From: an uncultured bacterium
Lineage (GTDB): Bacteria > Bacillota > Clostridia > Oscillospirales > Oscillospiraceae
Assembly (NCBI GenBank): GCA_946548895.1
Contig: CAMNQF010000020.1
Location: 1 to 52,228 of the forward strand
DNA length: 52,228 bases
Reading direction: 5' to 3'
Shown here: piece after piece, positions 1-7,432 of the stretch
Numbering within the stretch: position 1 is the first letter of the stretch
Layout of the letters: each line of letters begins with the position of its first letter
Notes under the pieces: generated by a model
What the model saw: only the letters and a program-made list of their open reading frames with translations
Database searches by the model: none
What the model was told of the DNA's origin: nothing
Program-made: the position numbers and the translations under genes

Positions 1-1703
1 TCATGGACTCCGGCGATCTGGAGCGGGAGCGGGGCATCACCATCCTGGCCAAGAATACCGCCGTCCACTACAAGGACGTGAAGATCAACATCGTGGACAC
101 CCCGGGCCACGCCGACTTCGGCGGCGAGGTGGAGCGCATCCTGAAGATGGTCAACGGCGTCATCCTGCTGGTGGACGCCGCCGAGGGCCCCATGCCCCAG
201 ACCCGTTTCGTGCTGTCCAAGGCCCTGGAGCTGGGCCACAAGGTCATCGTGGTGGTGAATAAAATCGACCGCCCCGACCAGCGCATCCACGAGGTGATGG
301 ACGAGGTGCTGGAACTGCTGCTGGACCTGAACGCCACCGACGAGCAGTTTGAGTCCCCCACCCTGTTCTGTTCCGGGCGGCAGGGCACCGCCAGCTATTC
401 CCCCGACGTGCCCGGCACCGACCTGGTCCCCCTGTTCGAGACCATTCTGGACTATATCCCCGCCCCGGACTGCGACCAGGACGCCCCCTTCCAGATGCTG
501 GTGTCCTCCATTGACTACAACGAGTTTGTGGGCCGCATCGCCGTGGGGCGCATCGAGCGGGGCACAGTGAAGCAGAACCAGGAGATCGTGGTTTGCAACT
601 ACCATAAGCAGGACGAGGCCCCCAAAAAGGCCAAAGCCACCGCCCTGTACACCTTCGACGGCCTGGCCCGCACCCCAGTCACAGAGGCCAAGGCGGGCGA
701 GATCATCGCCATGAGCGGCATCGGCGACATTACCATCGGCGACACGGTGTGCGCCCCCGACCGCCCGGAGCCCATTGAGTTTGTGAAAATCTCCGCGCCC
801 ACCTTGGAGATGACCTTCTCCGTCAACGATTCCCCCTTCGCCGGCAAAGAGGGCAAGTACGTCACCAGCCGCCAGCTCCGGGATCGGCTGTTCCGGGAGA
901 CCCTGAAGGACGTATCCCTCCGGGTCACGGAGGTGGAGGCTTCCACCGACGCCTTCAACGTGGCGGGCCGGGGGGAGATGTCCCTGTCCATCCTCATTGA
1001 GACCATGCGCCGGGAGGGCTATGAGTTCCAGGTGTCGCCCCCCCGCGTGGTCTACCAGGAGGTGGAGGGCAAAAAGTGCGAGCCCATCGAGCGGGTGGTC
1101 ATCGACGTGCCCGCCGACTGTGTGGGGGCGGTCATGGAGAAGCTGGGGGCCCGGAAGGGCGAGTTCCTGTCCATGGACCCCATCGGCAGCCGCACCAAGC
1201 TGGAGTTCCTGGTGCCCTCCCGGGGCCTGTTCGGCTACCGCAACGAGTTTTTGACCGACACCAAGGGCGAGGGCATCATGGCCTCCGTCTTTGAGAAGTA
1301 CGCCCCCTTCAAGGGGGACATCCAGCGCCGGAACACCGGCTCCCTGGTGGCCCACGAGCAGGGCGAGTCTGTGACCTACGGCCTGTTCGCCGCCCAGGAG
1401 CGGGGGGCGCTGTTCATCGGCGCGGGGGTACCCGTGTACGAGGGCATGGTGGTGGGCGTGTGCCCCAAGATGGAGGACATCTCCGTCAACGTGTGCAAGA
1501 AGAAACAGCTCACCAATATGCGGGCCAGCGGCAGCGACGAGGCCCTGCGGCTGGTGCCCCCCAAGTCCATGAGCCTGGAGCAGTGCCTGGAGTTCCTGGC
1601 GGACGACGAGCTGCTGGAGGTCACGCCGGAAAATCTGCGCCTGCGCAAGCGCATTTTGAACCACGAGAAGCGGATGAAGGCCCTCAAGGGCGGGAAAGCG
1701 TAA
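1..1703 (+). CDS. typA: TypA/BipA ribosome-associated GTPase, 5' end cut by the window
   Basis: Translational GTPase of the EF-G/LepA class that binds the ribosome and supports ribosome assembly and stress adaptation. Counting from the first Met at base 3, I see the switch I stretch RERGITI, the G3 motif DTPGH (residues 32-36) and the G4 motif NKID (86-89), then the EF-G-like domains and the TypA C-terminal domain to a natural TAA. The family is usually about 600-610 residues; 566 are visible, so roughly 40 N-terminal residues, including the GxxxxGKT P-loop, lie left of the window. Base 3 is therefore an internal Met, not the start. A strong terminator follows within 5 bp. Identification is secure. 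Confidence 0.96.
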   Translation, partial: MDSGDLERERGITILAKNTAVHYKDVKINIVDTPGHADFGGEVERILKMVNGVILLVDAAEGPMPQTRFVLSKALELGHKVIVVVNKIDRPDQRIHEVMDEVLELLLDLNATDEQFESPTLFCSGRQGTASYSPDVPGTDLVPLFETILDYIPAPDCDQDAPFQMLVSSIDYNEFVGRIAVGRIERGTVKQNQEIVVCNYHKQDEAPKKAKATALYTFDGLARTPVTEAKAGEIIAMSGIGDITIGDTVCAPDRPEPIEFVKISAPTLEMTFSVNDSPFAGKEGKYVTSRQLRDRLFRETLKDVSLRVTEVEASTDAFNVAGRGEMSLSILIETMRREGYEFQVSPPRVVYQEVEGKKCEPIERVVIDVPADCVGAVMEKLGARKGEFLSMDPIGSRTKLEFLVPSRGLFGYRNEFLTDTKGEGIMASVFEKYAPFKGDIQRRNTGSLVAHEQGESVTYGLFAAQERGALFIGAGVPVYEGMVVGVCPKMEDISVNVCKKKQLTNMRASGSDEALRLVPPKSMSLEQCLEFLADDELLEVTPENLRLRKRILNHEKRMKALKGGKA

Positions 1704-1706
1704 TCA

Positions 1707-1741
1707 AAATTCCCCTGGCCAACGGCCAGGGGAATTTTTTT
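1707..1741. terminator. Bidirectional intrinsic terminator between typA and the XpaC-like gene
   Basis: A perfect 14-bp stem (1707-1720 with 1724-1737) with a 3-nt loop is followed by a T run on the + strand. A shorter T stretch follows on the - strand. It sits exactly between two convergent stop codons, so it probably ends both transcripts. Confidence 0.9.
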
Positions 1742-3128
1742 ACAGTGTCATGGTGATGCCGCCCTCGTCGGACAGCCCGTCCTTCTTGAGCATATTCTCC
1801 AGCACCTCCACGTCCGACGTGATGTCCATGGCGTCGTCCTGGAACAGCTTGTCGAGCTGCTTCTCAAATCCGGACACCACCTGGTCCATCATGTCCTCGA
1901 TGCGCTTCTTGGCGGCGGAGATGTTCTCCCCCTCGATGCCCTGGGCGTCCAGCTGGGCGTAGGCCCGGAGGATCTTCAGGGTGGTGGGCAGGTAGTAGTT
2001 CAGGAAGGTGCGCAGCTGGCCCTCCTTGTTGGGGTGGGCCTTCTGGAAGTTCAGGATCTTCCGGGTGATCTCCTCAATGCGGTCAATTTTGGCGCTCATC
2101 ACCTCGTCGGGGATCTGGTCGTTCACCTGCCGGATTTCCCGGAGGATGTCGTCCTCCCGGGCGGCGGCCTCCTGGGCCGTTTCCTCCCGGACGGGGGGCT
2201 CCTCCCGCCGGGGCTGGGCGTGGTAGCCCATCTCGGTGAGGTACAGCTTGCCCTCCGCCAGGTCCAGGTAGCCGGTGGGCAGTACGCCCTTGGCCAGCAT
2301 CCGCCGCAGGTCCTTGCACAGCTTGTTCACCGGCATCCCAAAGCTGGCGGCCATGGGGGCCAGGTCTACCTCCCGGTTGGCGCCGATATAGGCCAGGTAG
2401 TTGAGGTAGCGCTCACTGCGGCGGTTTTTGCCGATGCCGGAGGCCAGCATACCGATGCCGCCACCCATGAACATCAGGCAGGCCAGAATGGGGATCAGGA
2501 TGGGGTATTCAAATTCACCCAAAAACACAGGGGTCATGCAGGCCAGGGCGCCCAGGCCAAAAATCCCCGCCAGGATGCTCCCGCCGATGACAAGCCCTGT
2601 GCCGCCGCCCTCCTTTTTGGCCTTTTTCCGCCTGTTCTGGGCAGGGCTGCGCACATTCCAGGCGTCAGGCTGGGCACTCTGCTCCCGCTCGGGCTGGCCG
2701 TACTGGTAGGAATAGGAACCGCCGGAGGAACCGGCGGACTCCTGGCTTTCCCGGCTTTCCCGCCGGCGGGCATCCCCCGCCTCCTGGGCATATGTGCCGG
2801 CCCGGCGGAAAAAGACTTGCGCGGTGTTTTTGGCGCGGTCGGCGGCCCTTTTGGCCTCCTGCTTGTAGCGGCGCTTGTCGCCGGCGGTCATCTTGCCCAG
2901 CTTGTTCAGCAGCCAGATCACGCCGATGACCTTGCAGAACCAGAACGGAAGGATAAACAGCAGAAAGCCGATGCCAATCCACTCCCCCCAGTCGTTGGGG
3001 GTCTTGGGAGGCCTGCTCCCGCCGCCGGCCCCCCGGCCGGAGCCATAGCTGTAGTTATAATGATAGGTGTTGTTCTGTTGTGAGCCCTCCCGCGGGTCGG
3101 GCCCGCCGGGGCCGTAGCTGTCCGCCAT
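1740..3128 (-). CDS. XpaC-like membrane protein (5-bromo-4-chloroindolyl phosphate hydrolysis family)
   Basis: A 462-residue protein. The N-terminus is rich in Gly, Pro, Tyr and Ser. It is followed by a hydrophobic hairpin (about residues 48-75), a charged Arg/Lys/Glu stretch, a second hydrophobic pair (about 175-230), then a DprA-like winged segment and a long helical C-terminus. The C-terminal helices (FLNYYLPTTLKIL, then an amphipathic coil) match the family named for Bacillus XpaC; its biochemical role is unclear and the hydrolysis label is historical. I chose the ATG at 3128 because GGAGAGG lies 7 bp upstream; the frame stays open further upstream but runs into the promoter. Monocistronic, with its own promoter and terminator. 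The family call is fairly secure, the function unknown. Confidence 0.75.
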   Translation of the reverse strand: MADSYGPGGPDPREGSQQNNTYHYNYSYGSGRGAGGGSRPPKTPNDWGEWIGIGFLLFILPFWFCKVIGVIWLLNKLGKMTAGDKRRYKQEAKRAADRAKNTAQVFFRRAGTYAQEAGDARRRESRESQESAGSSGGSYSYQYGQPEREQSAQPDAWNVRSPAQNRRKKAKKEGGGTGLVIGGSILAGIFGLGALACMTPVFLGEFEYPILIPILACLMFMGGGIGMLASGIGKNRRSERYLNYLAYIGANREVDLAPMAASFGMPVNKLCKDLRRMLAKGVLPTGYLDLAEGKLYLTEMGYHAQPRREEPPVREETAQEAAAREDDILREIRQVNDQIPDEVMSAKIDRIEEITRKILNFQKAHPNKEGQLRTFLNYYLPTTLKILRAYAQLDAQGIEGENISAAKKRIEDMMDQVVSGFEKQLDKLFQDDAMDITSDVEVLENMLKKDGLSDEGGITMTL

Positions 3129-3164
3129 GGTGATCCCCCTCTCCTGGTATGGTGAACGACAATC

Positions 3165-3193
3165 ATTATAACCTTTTTCCGCTGCGCTGTAAA
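3165..3193 (-). promoter_or_regulatory. Sigma-A promoter of the XpaC-like gene
   Basis: Read leftward: -35 TTTACA (3188-3193), 17-bp spacer, -10 TATAAT (3165-3170), about 30 bp before the ribosome binding site. Confidence 0.75.
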
Positions 3194-3241
3194 GGCGATA
3201 AAGATTTAATTTTTTATTTAGGGCTGCGGCCCAAAACGAGG

Positions 3242-3286
3242 TGAAACGCATACCTGCCGGACAAAACAGGTATGCGTTTCATTTTT
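3242..3286. terminator. Long hairpin downstream of the unknown gene at 3408
   Basis: A perfect 15-bp stem (3242-3256 with 3267-3281), 10-nt loop, with five T on the + strand side. The only transcript that should reach it is leftward, from 3408-4100. On that strand the T run is poor, so termination strength is uncertain. The stem includes an in-frame TGA (3279-3281) that closes the extended reading frame described under findings. Confidence 0.55.
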
Positions 3287-3407
3287 CCCGTGTTGGCCGC
3301 GCGCCGTACTCCCCATCCCAGAAGGCGAGGAGTTCCTCCGCGCTGACGGGGGACATCCCCCGCCGCCCCGGTTCAGTTTGCCGTACGGCGCCTTGCGGTG
3401 AAATCAA

Positions 3408-4100
3408 TCATGATGGGGCCCCTCTCCAATCCGCCGTATCAATGACTGCGGCGGTTTTCGCGGGACACACGGTCTTGCGCTGGCCATACCCAAAGGACAC
3501 GTCCCGCGCGCCGTCGTTGACAAGCAGAATTTTTTTGATGTCTTCCGAGACCTCATAGGGCTCCAGGCGGTTCGGATAGGGAAAATATCGAAAATCCAAC
3601 TGGCAGGGGCCATCCTCATCCTCAAAAAAGTCCCGGATCAGGACGGAATCCTGGAACATACCGAGGTGGGTGGCGGCCGGGACGCGCCGGACCTGGCCTT
3701 CCCGTCCGCACCACAGCGCCGAAAGGACGGCTGCCCCGGCAACGCGCAGGCGCAACGTCCCGGCGGAGGCGTGGAGGCCGAGCAGGGCGTCTTTCTCGGC
3801 CTTGGCCGCCCGCTCGCGGGCCAGGGCGCAGCGCTCCCAAATCTCCGGGGCCAGGCCCAACCGCTCCGGCGGCGGGAGCTCCGGCCGGCTTTCCCGCGCG
3901 CTGAATTCCTCCGCCCGAACATGGTATACGCTGCCGGATTGGGTCTTCAGCAGCAGGCCGTTCTCCTCTTCTTCCGCGCGGATGAGGGACGAAGTGTGAA
4001 CGGCTTCGCCCTCCGGCAGCTTGGGATGGCCCGACACGATGCCGTGAGCCAGAAAGACCGGGCCGTGGGCCTTTATATACCAGGAAAACAGTATGGGCAT
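3408..4100 (-). CDS. Unrecognised protein A of a divergent three-gene module
   Basis: 230 residues, no signal peptide or membrane segment, acidic patches (EEEEN near residue 50; FFEDEDGP near 168). I do not recognise a family. The last third reads YxxSEDIKKILLVNDG, then a Gly/Lys turn, and resembles in spacing a stretch in the two divergent genes (see 4593 and 5453): hydrophobic strand, N-x-G, strand, Gly turn, Ala/Gly, hydrophobic. This is an eye-level similarity only. The start at 4100 is set by GGAGGTGCG just upstream. An out-of-frame reading frame begins in the leader at 4230 and overlaps the start; it may be a leader peptide or chance. Codon use is less biased than in the neighbours, which could mean acquisition. 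Confidence 0.65.
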   Translation of the reverse strand: MPILFSWYIKAHGPVFLAHGIVSGHPKLPEGEAVHTSSLIRAEEEENGLLLKTQSGSVYHVRAEEFSARESRPELPPPERLGLAPEIWERCALARERAAKAEKDALLGLHASAGTLRLRVAGAAVLSALWCGREGQVRRVPAATHLGMFQDSVLIRDFFEDEDGPCQLDFRYFPYPNRLEPYEVSEDIKKILLVNDGARDVSFGYGQRKTVCPAKTAAVIDTADWRGAPS

Positions 4101-4270
4101 GGCGCACCTCCAAAGCGTTGTCAATTTTCACGGGGCCTTTTTCAGCGGTCAGGAGGATGTCAACAAAAAAAGCTACAAAGCCCGCAGGCGAAAGGGCCGC
4201 CCGCTCAGGATCTGTAACCGCGTAAAGCATGGTTCCGTATGTTGTTGCCGCCTTTCAATTTTGCGTTTTC

Positions 4271-4299
4271 AGCATAGCACACCCGAACTCCCCTGTCAA
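4271..4299 (-). promoter_or_regulatory. Promoter of the leftward unknown gene
   Basis: Leftward -35 TTGACA (4294-4299), 17-bp spacer, -10 TATGCT (4271-4276). It predicts a leader of about 160 nt before the start at 4100. It lies back to back with the rightward promoter at 4331; the two -35 boxes are 31 bp apart. Confidence 0.75.
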
Positions 4300-4330
4300 G
4301 GAGAGGACACAGAAATTTTTTAACTTCCTC

Positions 4331-4359
4331 TTGACATACGCCCCCGCGCCGTGTACAAT
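4331..4359 (+). promoter_or_regulatory. Promoter of the rightward unknown gene pair
   Basis: Consensus TTGACA (4331-4336), 17-bp spacer, TACAAT (4354-4359). The predicted transcript starts near 4366, about 227 nt before the first start codon, leaving a long leader. Confidence 0.85.
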
Positions 4360-4365
4360 ATGTTC

Positions 4366-4549
4366 AGGCGGGAGGGCCGCTCCGGCGGCCATGCCTTACG
4401 TTGAAAACTGCATATTGGTATTTGAGAGCGTCAGGCGTAAGCGGCGGTTTCAAATATGATCTCCTCTGTGGATCGTATTTGGGCTTTGCTGTTGCGTCTT
4501 TTTTTACGGTCTGCCTTTGGAGGTCACTCGGAGGGCAGGCCGTTTTTTT
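4366..4549 (+). ncRNA. Structured 5' leader with intrinsic terminator (candidate attenuator or small RNA)
   Basis: The 492-bp gap between the two divergent unknown genes holds two promoters and this leader. It has an 11-bp stem (4451-4461 with 4471-4481, one wobble) and a terminator (stem 4506-4515 with 4534-4543, one wobble, then six T). The 4451-4456 arm could instead pair with ATTTGA at about 4419-4424, so two exclusive folds are possible. Transcripts would stop near 4549, about 45 nt before the coding start, unless anti-termination occurs. A reading frame from 4401 crosses the leader and could encode a leader peptide. No known riboswitch class is recognised. Confidence 0.5.
4506..4549 (+). 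terminator. Leader terminator upstream of the unknown pair
   Basis: A 10-bp stem with one G-T wobble, 18-nt loop, then six T. It is promoter-proximal and lies before the coding region, which is the layout of transcription attenuation. Confidence 0.75.
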
Positions 4550-4592
4550 GCCCGGTAAACCCGCCGGCAACATGACAAACGAAAGGAATGTG

Positions 4593-5456
4593 ATGGACAT
4601 GGCAGACAACAGCCTTCAGATGAAGCCGGGCGATGTGTTTGTGACGCTGGACGACTCAGAGCTGGGCAAGGGAAAAACTCCCATGAAAAAGGAGCTGTAC
4701 CTGATGACCGAAGCGGGCCGCAAGGATCTGGAAGGCTCCGCCCTGCTTTACGCGAAAGGGCTGCGGCTTGGCGCCGTGCTGCCCAGGTGTGAGGATATTG
4801 AGCAGATATTCCAACCGCTGGAGCTGCGCGGCCATGAGCTGGCCGAATACCGTCAGGCCAGCTGCGTGTTCCGTAAGAACCCGGACCCGGACGATAATTT
4901 CTATCAGGTTGAGACTGGCGGGACAGGCACAGTCTGGATCAAAAATTCCGGCCAGCGATCCCTGCGGTTCCAGACGGCCGACGGCCTGCTGTACCGGGTC
5001 TGTGCCGGGAGCGTCCAGCCGCTGGCGCCCAACAACCGCCTGGCCCGGACCGAACCGCCCAGGGTCCTGCTGGACGTGGACCGGGACGGCGGACCGCTGG
5101 ATATCCGCATCCGCGCGGTCCACATCCTGGACGGCGGGAGCTGGCATAGGGGAGACGTCTACCTCTACTGCGGCGACTATACGGATTCCTACCATCTGCG
5201 GGTGCAGTATCAGGACGACTGTTTGGGCGTTTTTGAGGCTTACTCCAAATATTTTATGGGGCGCCCCGCCCTTGACGTACTGGACGTTGACAGCTATGGC
5301 CCCGCCCAGTGGTACGTTCGGAACCTGGACAGCGCGGCCCTGAAGATCCTTTGGGCCGGGAAAAATCCTTCCGAGGTGCCCGCGGACCAGCGGGTGTACC
5401 CGCTGGGCAATCTGGCCTACCCCACCTATCTTGAACAGGAGGTGCCCCTGCCTTGA
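4593..5456 (+). CDS. Unrecognised protein B of the divergent module (paralogue of the next gene)
   Basis: 287 residues, soluble, no signal peptide. I do not recognise a family. It aligns by eye with the next protein: a hydrophobic strand ending in K-N-x-G, an Ala/Gly-rich turn, then PPRVLLDVDRDGG and HILDGGSWHRGD, matching KKVLLTFSDD and LILEGERWRP. It looks all-beta, with many short Val/Leu/Tyr strands. Start chosen at 4593 because GAAAGGA precedes it by 5-6 bp; the frame is open back to 4401 but that part lies in the leader hairpins. Its stop overlaps the next start (TTGA). The sequence gives no catalytic signature, so I assign no function. Confidence 0.7.
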   Translation: MDMADNSLQMKPGDVFVTLDDSELGKGKTPMKKELYLMTEAGRKDLEGSALLYAKGLRLGAVLPRCEDIEQIFQPLELRGHELAEYRQASCVFRKNPDPDDNFYQVETGGTGTVWIKNSGQRSLRFQTADGLLYRVCAGSVQPLAPNNRLARTEPPRVLLDVDRDGGPLDIRIRAVHILDGGSWHRGDVYLYCGDYTDSYHLRVQYQDDCLGVFEAYSKYFMGRPALDVLDVDSYGPAQWYVRNLDSAALKILWAGKNPSEVPADQRVYPLGNLAYPTYLEQEVPLP

Positions 5457-6394
5457 GTACCTATTATGCACACTTCAGCGAAGAGCTTATGAGAGCCGGC
5501 ATCCAACCGGGCGAGCTCGCCATCTATACCGGGACCGTGCGCGACGGCATTCGCAGCGGTCCTTCCACAGGCGCCTCCAGCAATGCCTATGTCTATTGCT
5601 GGCAGGGGGAAGACGCCCAGGACCTGGGCGTATGCTTTCAGGACGGCATACTGGAGGTTTCCGCCCATGAGGACCATTATGTTTTCCTGAGAAACGGGTC
5701 CGGGAATTTCTTGCAGCAGGTTTCCGGGCCCGCCAAGCCGGTCGTGATTGGGAACATTGGCGCGGACGCCATCCGGGTGAACACCCCGCTGGGGAAGTTC
5801 CTGGTGCCGGCGGGCGCGATGCTCCGGCTGGACCGCGGCGCTCCGCTCCAGCGGGAGAAGAAAAAGGTCCTGCTGACCTTCTCAGATGATGCCGCGCGGG
5901 AAAGCGGCCTGAAATCCGCGCTGATCCTGGAGGGAGAGCGGTGGCGGCCGCTGAATATCTGCGCCAAGTACCAAATGGCGGTGGTGAAGGACGGCGCGTT
6001 TACCGTCCAAACTTTGGCCATGGAGGGCTCTGATGTCTATATGACGCTGAAAGACCCCCCCTGCGATTCGGATTATGAGGTCTACCTCCGCTGCACGGAC
6101 AACTGGTCCGTAGTGCATTTTGACGGCACCGGCATGATGGATGAAGGGCTGACCCGTGCCGAGTGGGACTTTACCCTGCAAAAGGACGTGATATACGATT
6201 TCCAGCGGCTGCGTCAGGCTCCCACCATCAGGCAGATGCGCCAATGCACCGCCCAGCTGCCCGGACTGGAGGAACTGGACGCCGGGCCCGGGGCCCTCTG
6301 TTCGGAGGAGGGACGGGCGGAAGGAACCCCGGACGAATCTTCCCGGTTCCGCCAGCTTCCTGACAGCGGCGCGGATCCATCGGATTTCAGATAG
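5453..6394 (+). CDS. Unrecognised protein C of the divergent module (paralogue of the previous gene)
   Basis: 313 residues from a TTG start; AGGAGGTG lies 8 bp upstream and the TTG overlaps the previous stop by 4 bp, which implies translational coupling. It shares the layout of the preceding protein: an N-terminal part with many aromatic residues (YVYCWQGED), a central repeat-like unit (VVIGNIG, then VNTPLGKFLVPAGAML), then KKVLLTFSDD, LILEGERWRP and a likely beta-rich C-terminal half. The last ~55 residues are charged and low in complexity (EEGRAEG, SGADPSD). No transmembrane segment. Function unknown. Stoichiometric co-expression with the previous protein suggests a complex; that is inference. 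Confidence 0.7.
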   Translation: MSTYYAHFSEELMRAGIQPGELAIYTGTVRDGIRSGPSTGASSNAYVYCWQGEDAQDLGVCFQDGILEVSAHEDHYVFLRNGSGNFLQQVSGPAKPVVIGNIGADAIRVNTPLGKFLVPAGAMLRLDRGAPLQREKKKVLLTFSDDAARESGLKSALILEGERWRPLNICAKYQMAVVKDGAFTVQTLAMEGSDVYMTLKDPPCDSDYEVYLRCTDNWSVVHFDGTGMMDEGLTRAEWDFTLQKDVIYDFQRLRQAPTIRQMRQCTAQLPGLEELDAGPGALCSEEGRAEGTPDESSRFRQLPDSGADPSDFR

Positions 6395-6467
6395 GCGGCC
6401 TCGAAATAGAGCGGAGAATCCGAAGCCGTAAGGGCTCCGCCGGAACGCCCCGCCTGATTATTCCGGT

Positions 6468-6494
6468 ATAACGGCCGGCCTTTACGCATACCAT
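6468..6494 (+). promoter_or_regulatory. Sigma-E-type (mother-cell) promoter of spoIIID
   Basis: ATA (6468-6470), 16 bp, CATACCAT (6487-6494). This fits the Bacillus sigma-E pattern ATA-N16-CATANNNT. It predicts a transcript start near 6501, about 30 bp before the coding start. In Bacillus spoIIID is transcribed by sigma-E, so sequence and known biology agree. Confidence 0.65.
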
Positions 6495-6529
6495 TTCCAT
6501 GCAGCAAGAAGCATGGGAGTGTTGTTTGT

Positions 6530-6778
6530 ATGAAAGGCAATATGGAAGAGCGCGCCCAGGAGCTGGCGCTGTACATCATTGAAAACAAGGCCACCGTCCG
6601 GGCCGCCGCCACCCGCTTCGGCATTAGCAAGTCCACCGTACATAAGGACCTGAGCGAGCGCCTGCCCACCATCAACCGGGGCCTGTACGGGCAGGTAAAG
6701 GCAATCCTCAACGAAAACAAAGCGGAACGGCACATCCGGGGCGGCATCGCCACCCGCAAAAAATACAAAGGGGAATAA
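6530..6778 (+). CDS. spoIIID: Sporulation regulator SpoIIID
   Basis: 82 residues, the usual SpoIIID size. It is a mother-cell DNA-binding protein that acts between sigma-E and sigma-K. The helix-turn-helix GISKSTVHKDLSERLP (about residues 31-46) and the basic C-terminal tail RHIRGGIATRKKYK are diagnostic. Start at 6530 follows GGGAGTG by about 8 bp; an in-frame ATG four codons later is a weaker alternative. The upstream region carries a sigma-E-type promoter. In Bacillus SpoIIID also activates sigK and the skin recombinase gene, which is relevant to the sigK fragment at 49 kb. Confidence 0.95.
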   Translation: MKGNMEERAQELALYIIENKATVRAAATRFGISKSTVHKDLSERLPTINRGLYGQVKAILNENKAERHIRGGIATRKKYKGE

Positions 6779-6807
6779 AAAAGGGCGGGCCCTAACAGGG
6801 TCCGCCC
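6777..6807 (-). terminator. Terminator for the Cys/His-repeat protein gene
   Basis: Stem 6783-6793 with 6797-6807 (11 bp, one wobble), 3-nt loop. Read leftward the stem is followed by six T. It probably also ends the convergent spoIIID message, though that side lacks a T run. Confidence 0.85.
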
Positions 6808-6823
6808 GGCTTGTATTCTCCCG

Positions 6824-7315
6824 TCAGCGGTGGCAGCCATGGCGGCCGCCGCAGGCCGCGCCGGAGTAGGAAAGACAGCTCCCGTCGCACCAGCCGCAGC
6901 TGTGGTCGCTGCCGCAATAGGCCACGCCGCCGTGCTCATGGCGGCCGGCGATCTCGCAGCCCTCCACCTCGCACAGGGGCAGGCAGGCCCCATCGCAGTA
7001 ACCGCAGTCGTGGTTGTTGCCGCAGTAGGTCACGCCGCCGTGCTCATGGCGGCCGGCGATCTCGCAGCCCTCCACCTCGCACAGGGAGACGCAGGAGCCG
7101 TCGCACAGGCCGTTGCCGCCGTGGGTGTGGCCGCAGTACAGGGTGCGGTCATGGTAGTGCCAGCCGGCGCGGGTGCAGTCCTCCACCGCGCAGGGCTGGG
7201 CGGCGCGGCGGACACCGCGGCCGTGACAGCCGCCGTGGGCAAAGGCGGCGGGGATCAGCAGAGAGGCTGCGCATACCGCCGCCAGGGAGGAAAGTAAGAG
7301 ACGCCTGACAAACAT
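6824..7315 (-). CDS. Secreted Cys/His-rich repeat protein
   Basis: 163 residues with a signal peptide (basic MFVRR, hydrophobic LLLSSLAAVCAASLLIPAAF, cleavage after AFA). The mature part contains three tandem ~36-residue units of pattern C-x4-C-x3-G-x-H-x-H-x4-YCG-x2-H-x4-CDG-x-C; units two and three are nearly identical in protein and DNA. The dense Cys/His spacing suggests metal binding or disulfide cross-linking outside the cell. Position beside spoIIID raises the possibility of an envelope or spore-surface role, but the visible promoter is sigma-A-like. Start at 7315 is set by GGAGGT 9-10 bp upstream. Family name not recognised. Confidence 0.75.
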   Translation of the reverse strand: MFVRRLLLSSLAAVCAASLLIPAAFAHGGCHGRGVRRAAQPCAVEDCTRAGWHYHDRTLYCGHTHGGNGLCDGSCVSLCEVEGCEIAGRHEHGGVTYCGNNHDCGYCDGACLPLCEVEGCEIAGRHEHGGVAYCGSDHSCGWCDGSCLSYSGAACGGRHGCHR

Positions 7316-7375
7316 TATTGTTTGACCTCCAATCAAGATGTCAATCAAATTCGCGGCATGACTACCGCTGTCGTC

Positions 7376-7404
7376 ATTGTAGCACGCCGCAGGACGGAAT
7401 GCAA
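7376..7404 (-). promoter_or_regulatory. Promoter of the Cys/His-repeat protein gene
   Basis: Leftward -35 TTGCAT (7399-7404), 17-bp spacer, -10 TACAAT (7376-7381); leader of about 55 nt. Confidence 0.7.
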
Positions 7405-7432
7405 TAGCGTTTTTAAATATTTTTCCAAGCGG

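Noticed and set aside
3622-4230. A 202-residue leftward frame overlapping protein A
   Set aside because: Only its first ~50 codons lie outside protein A; beyond that it is an Arg/Gly/Pro-rich shadow. The first part may be a leader peptide but cannot be supported further.
6840-7130. Repeated DNA as a CRISPR or minisatellite
   Set aside because: The repetition is explained by the in-frame Cys/His units of the secreted protein.
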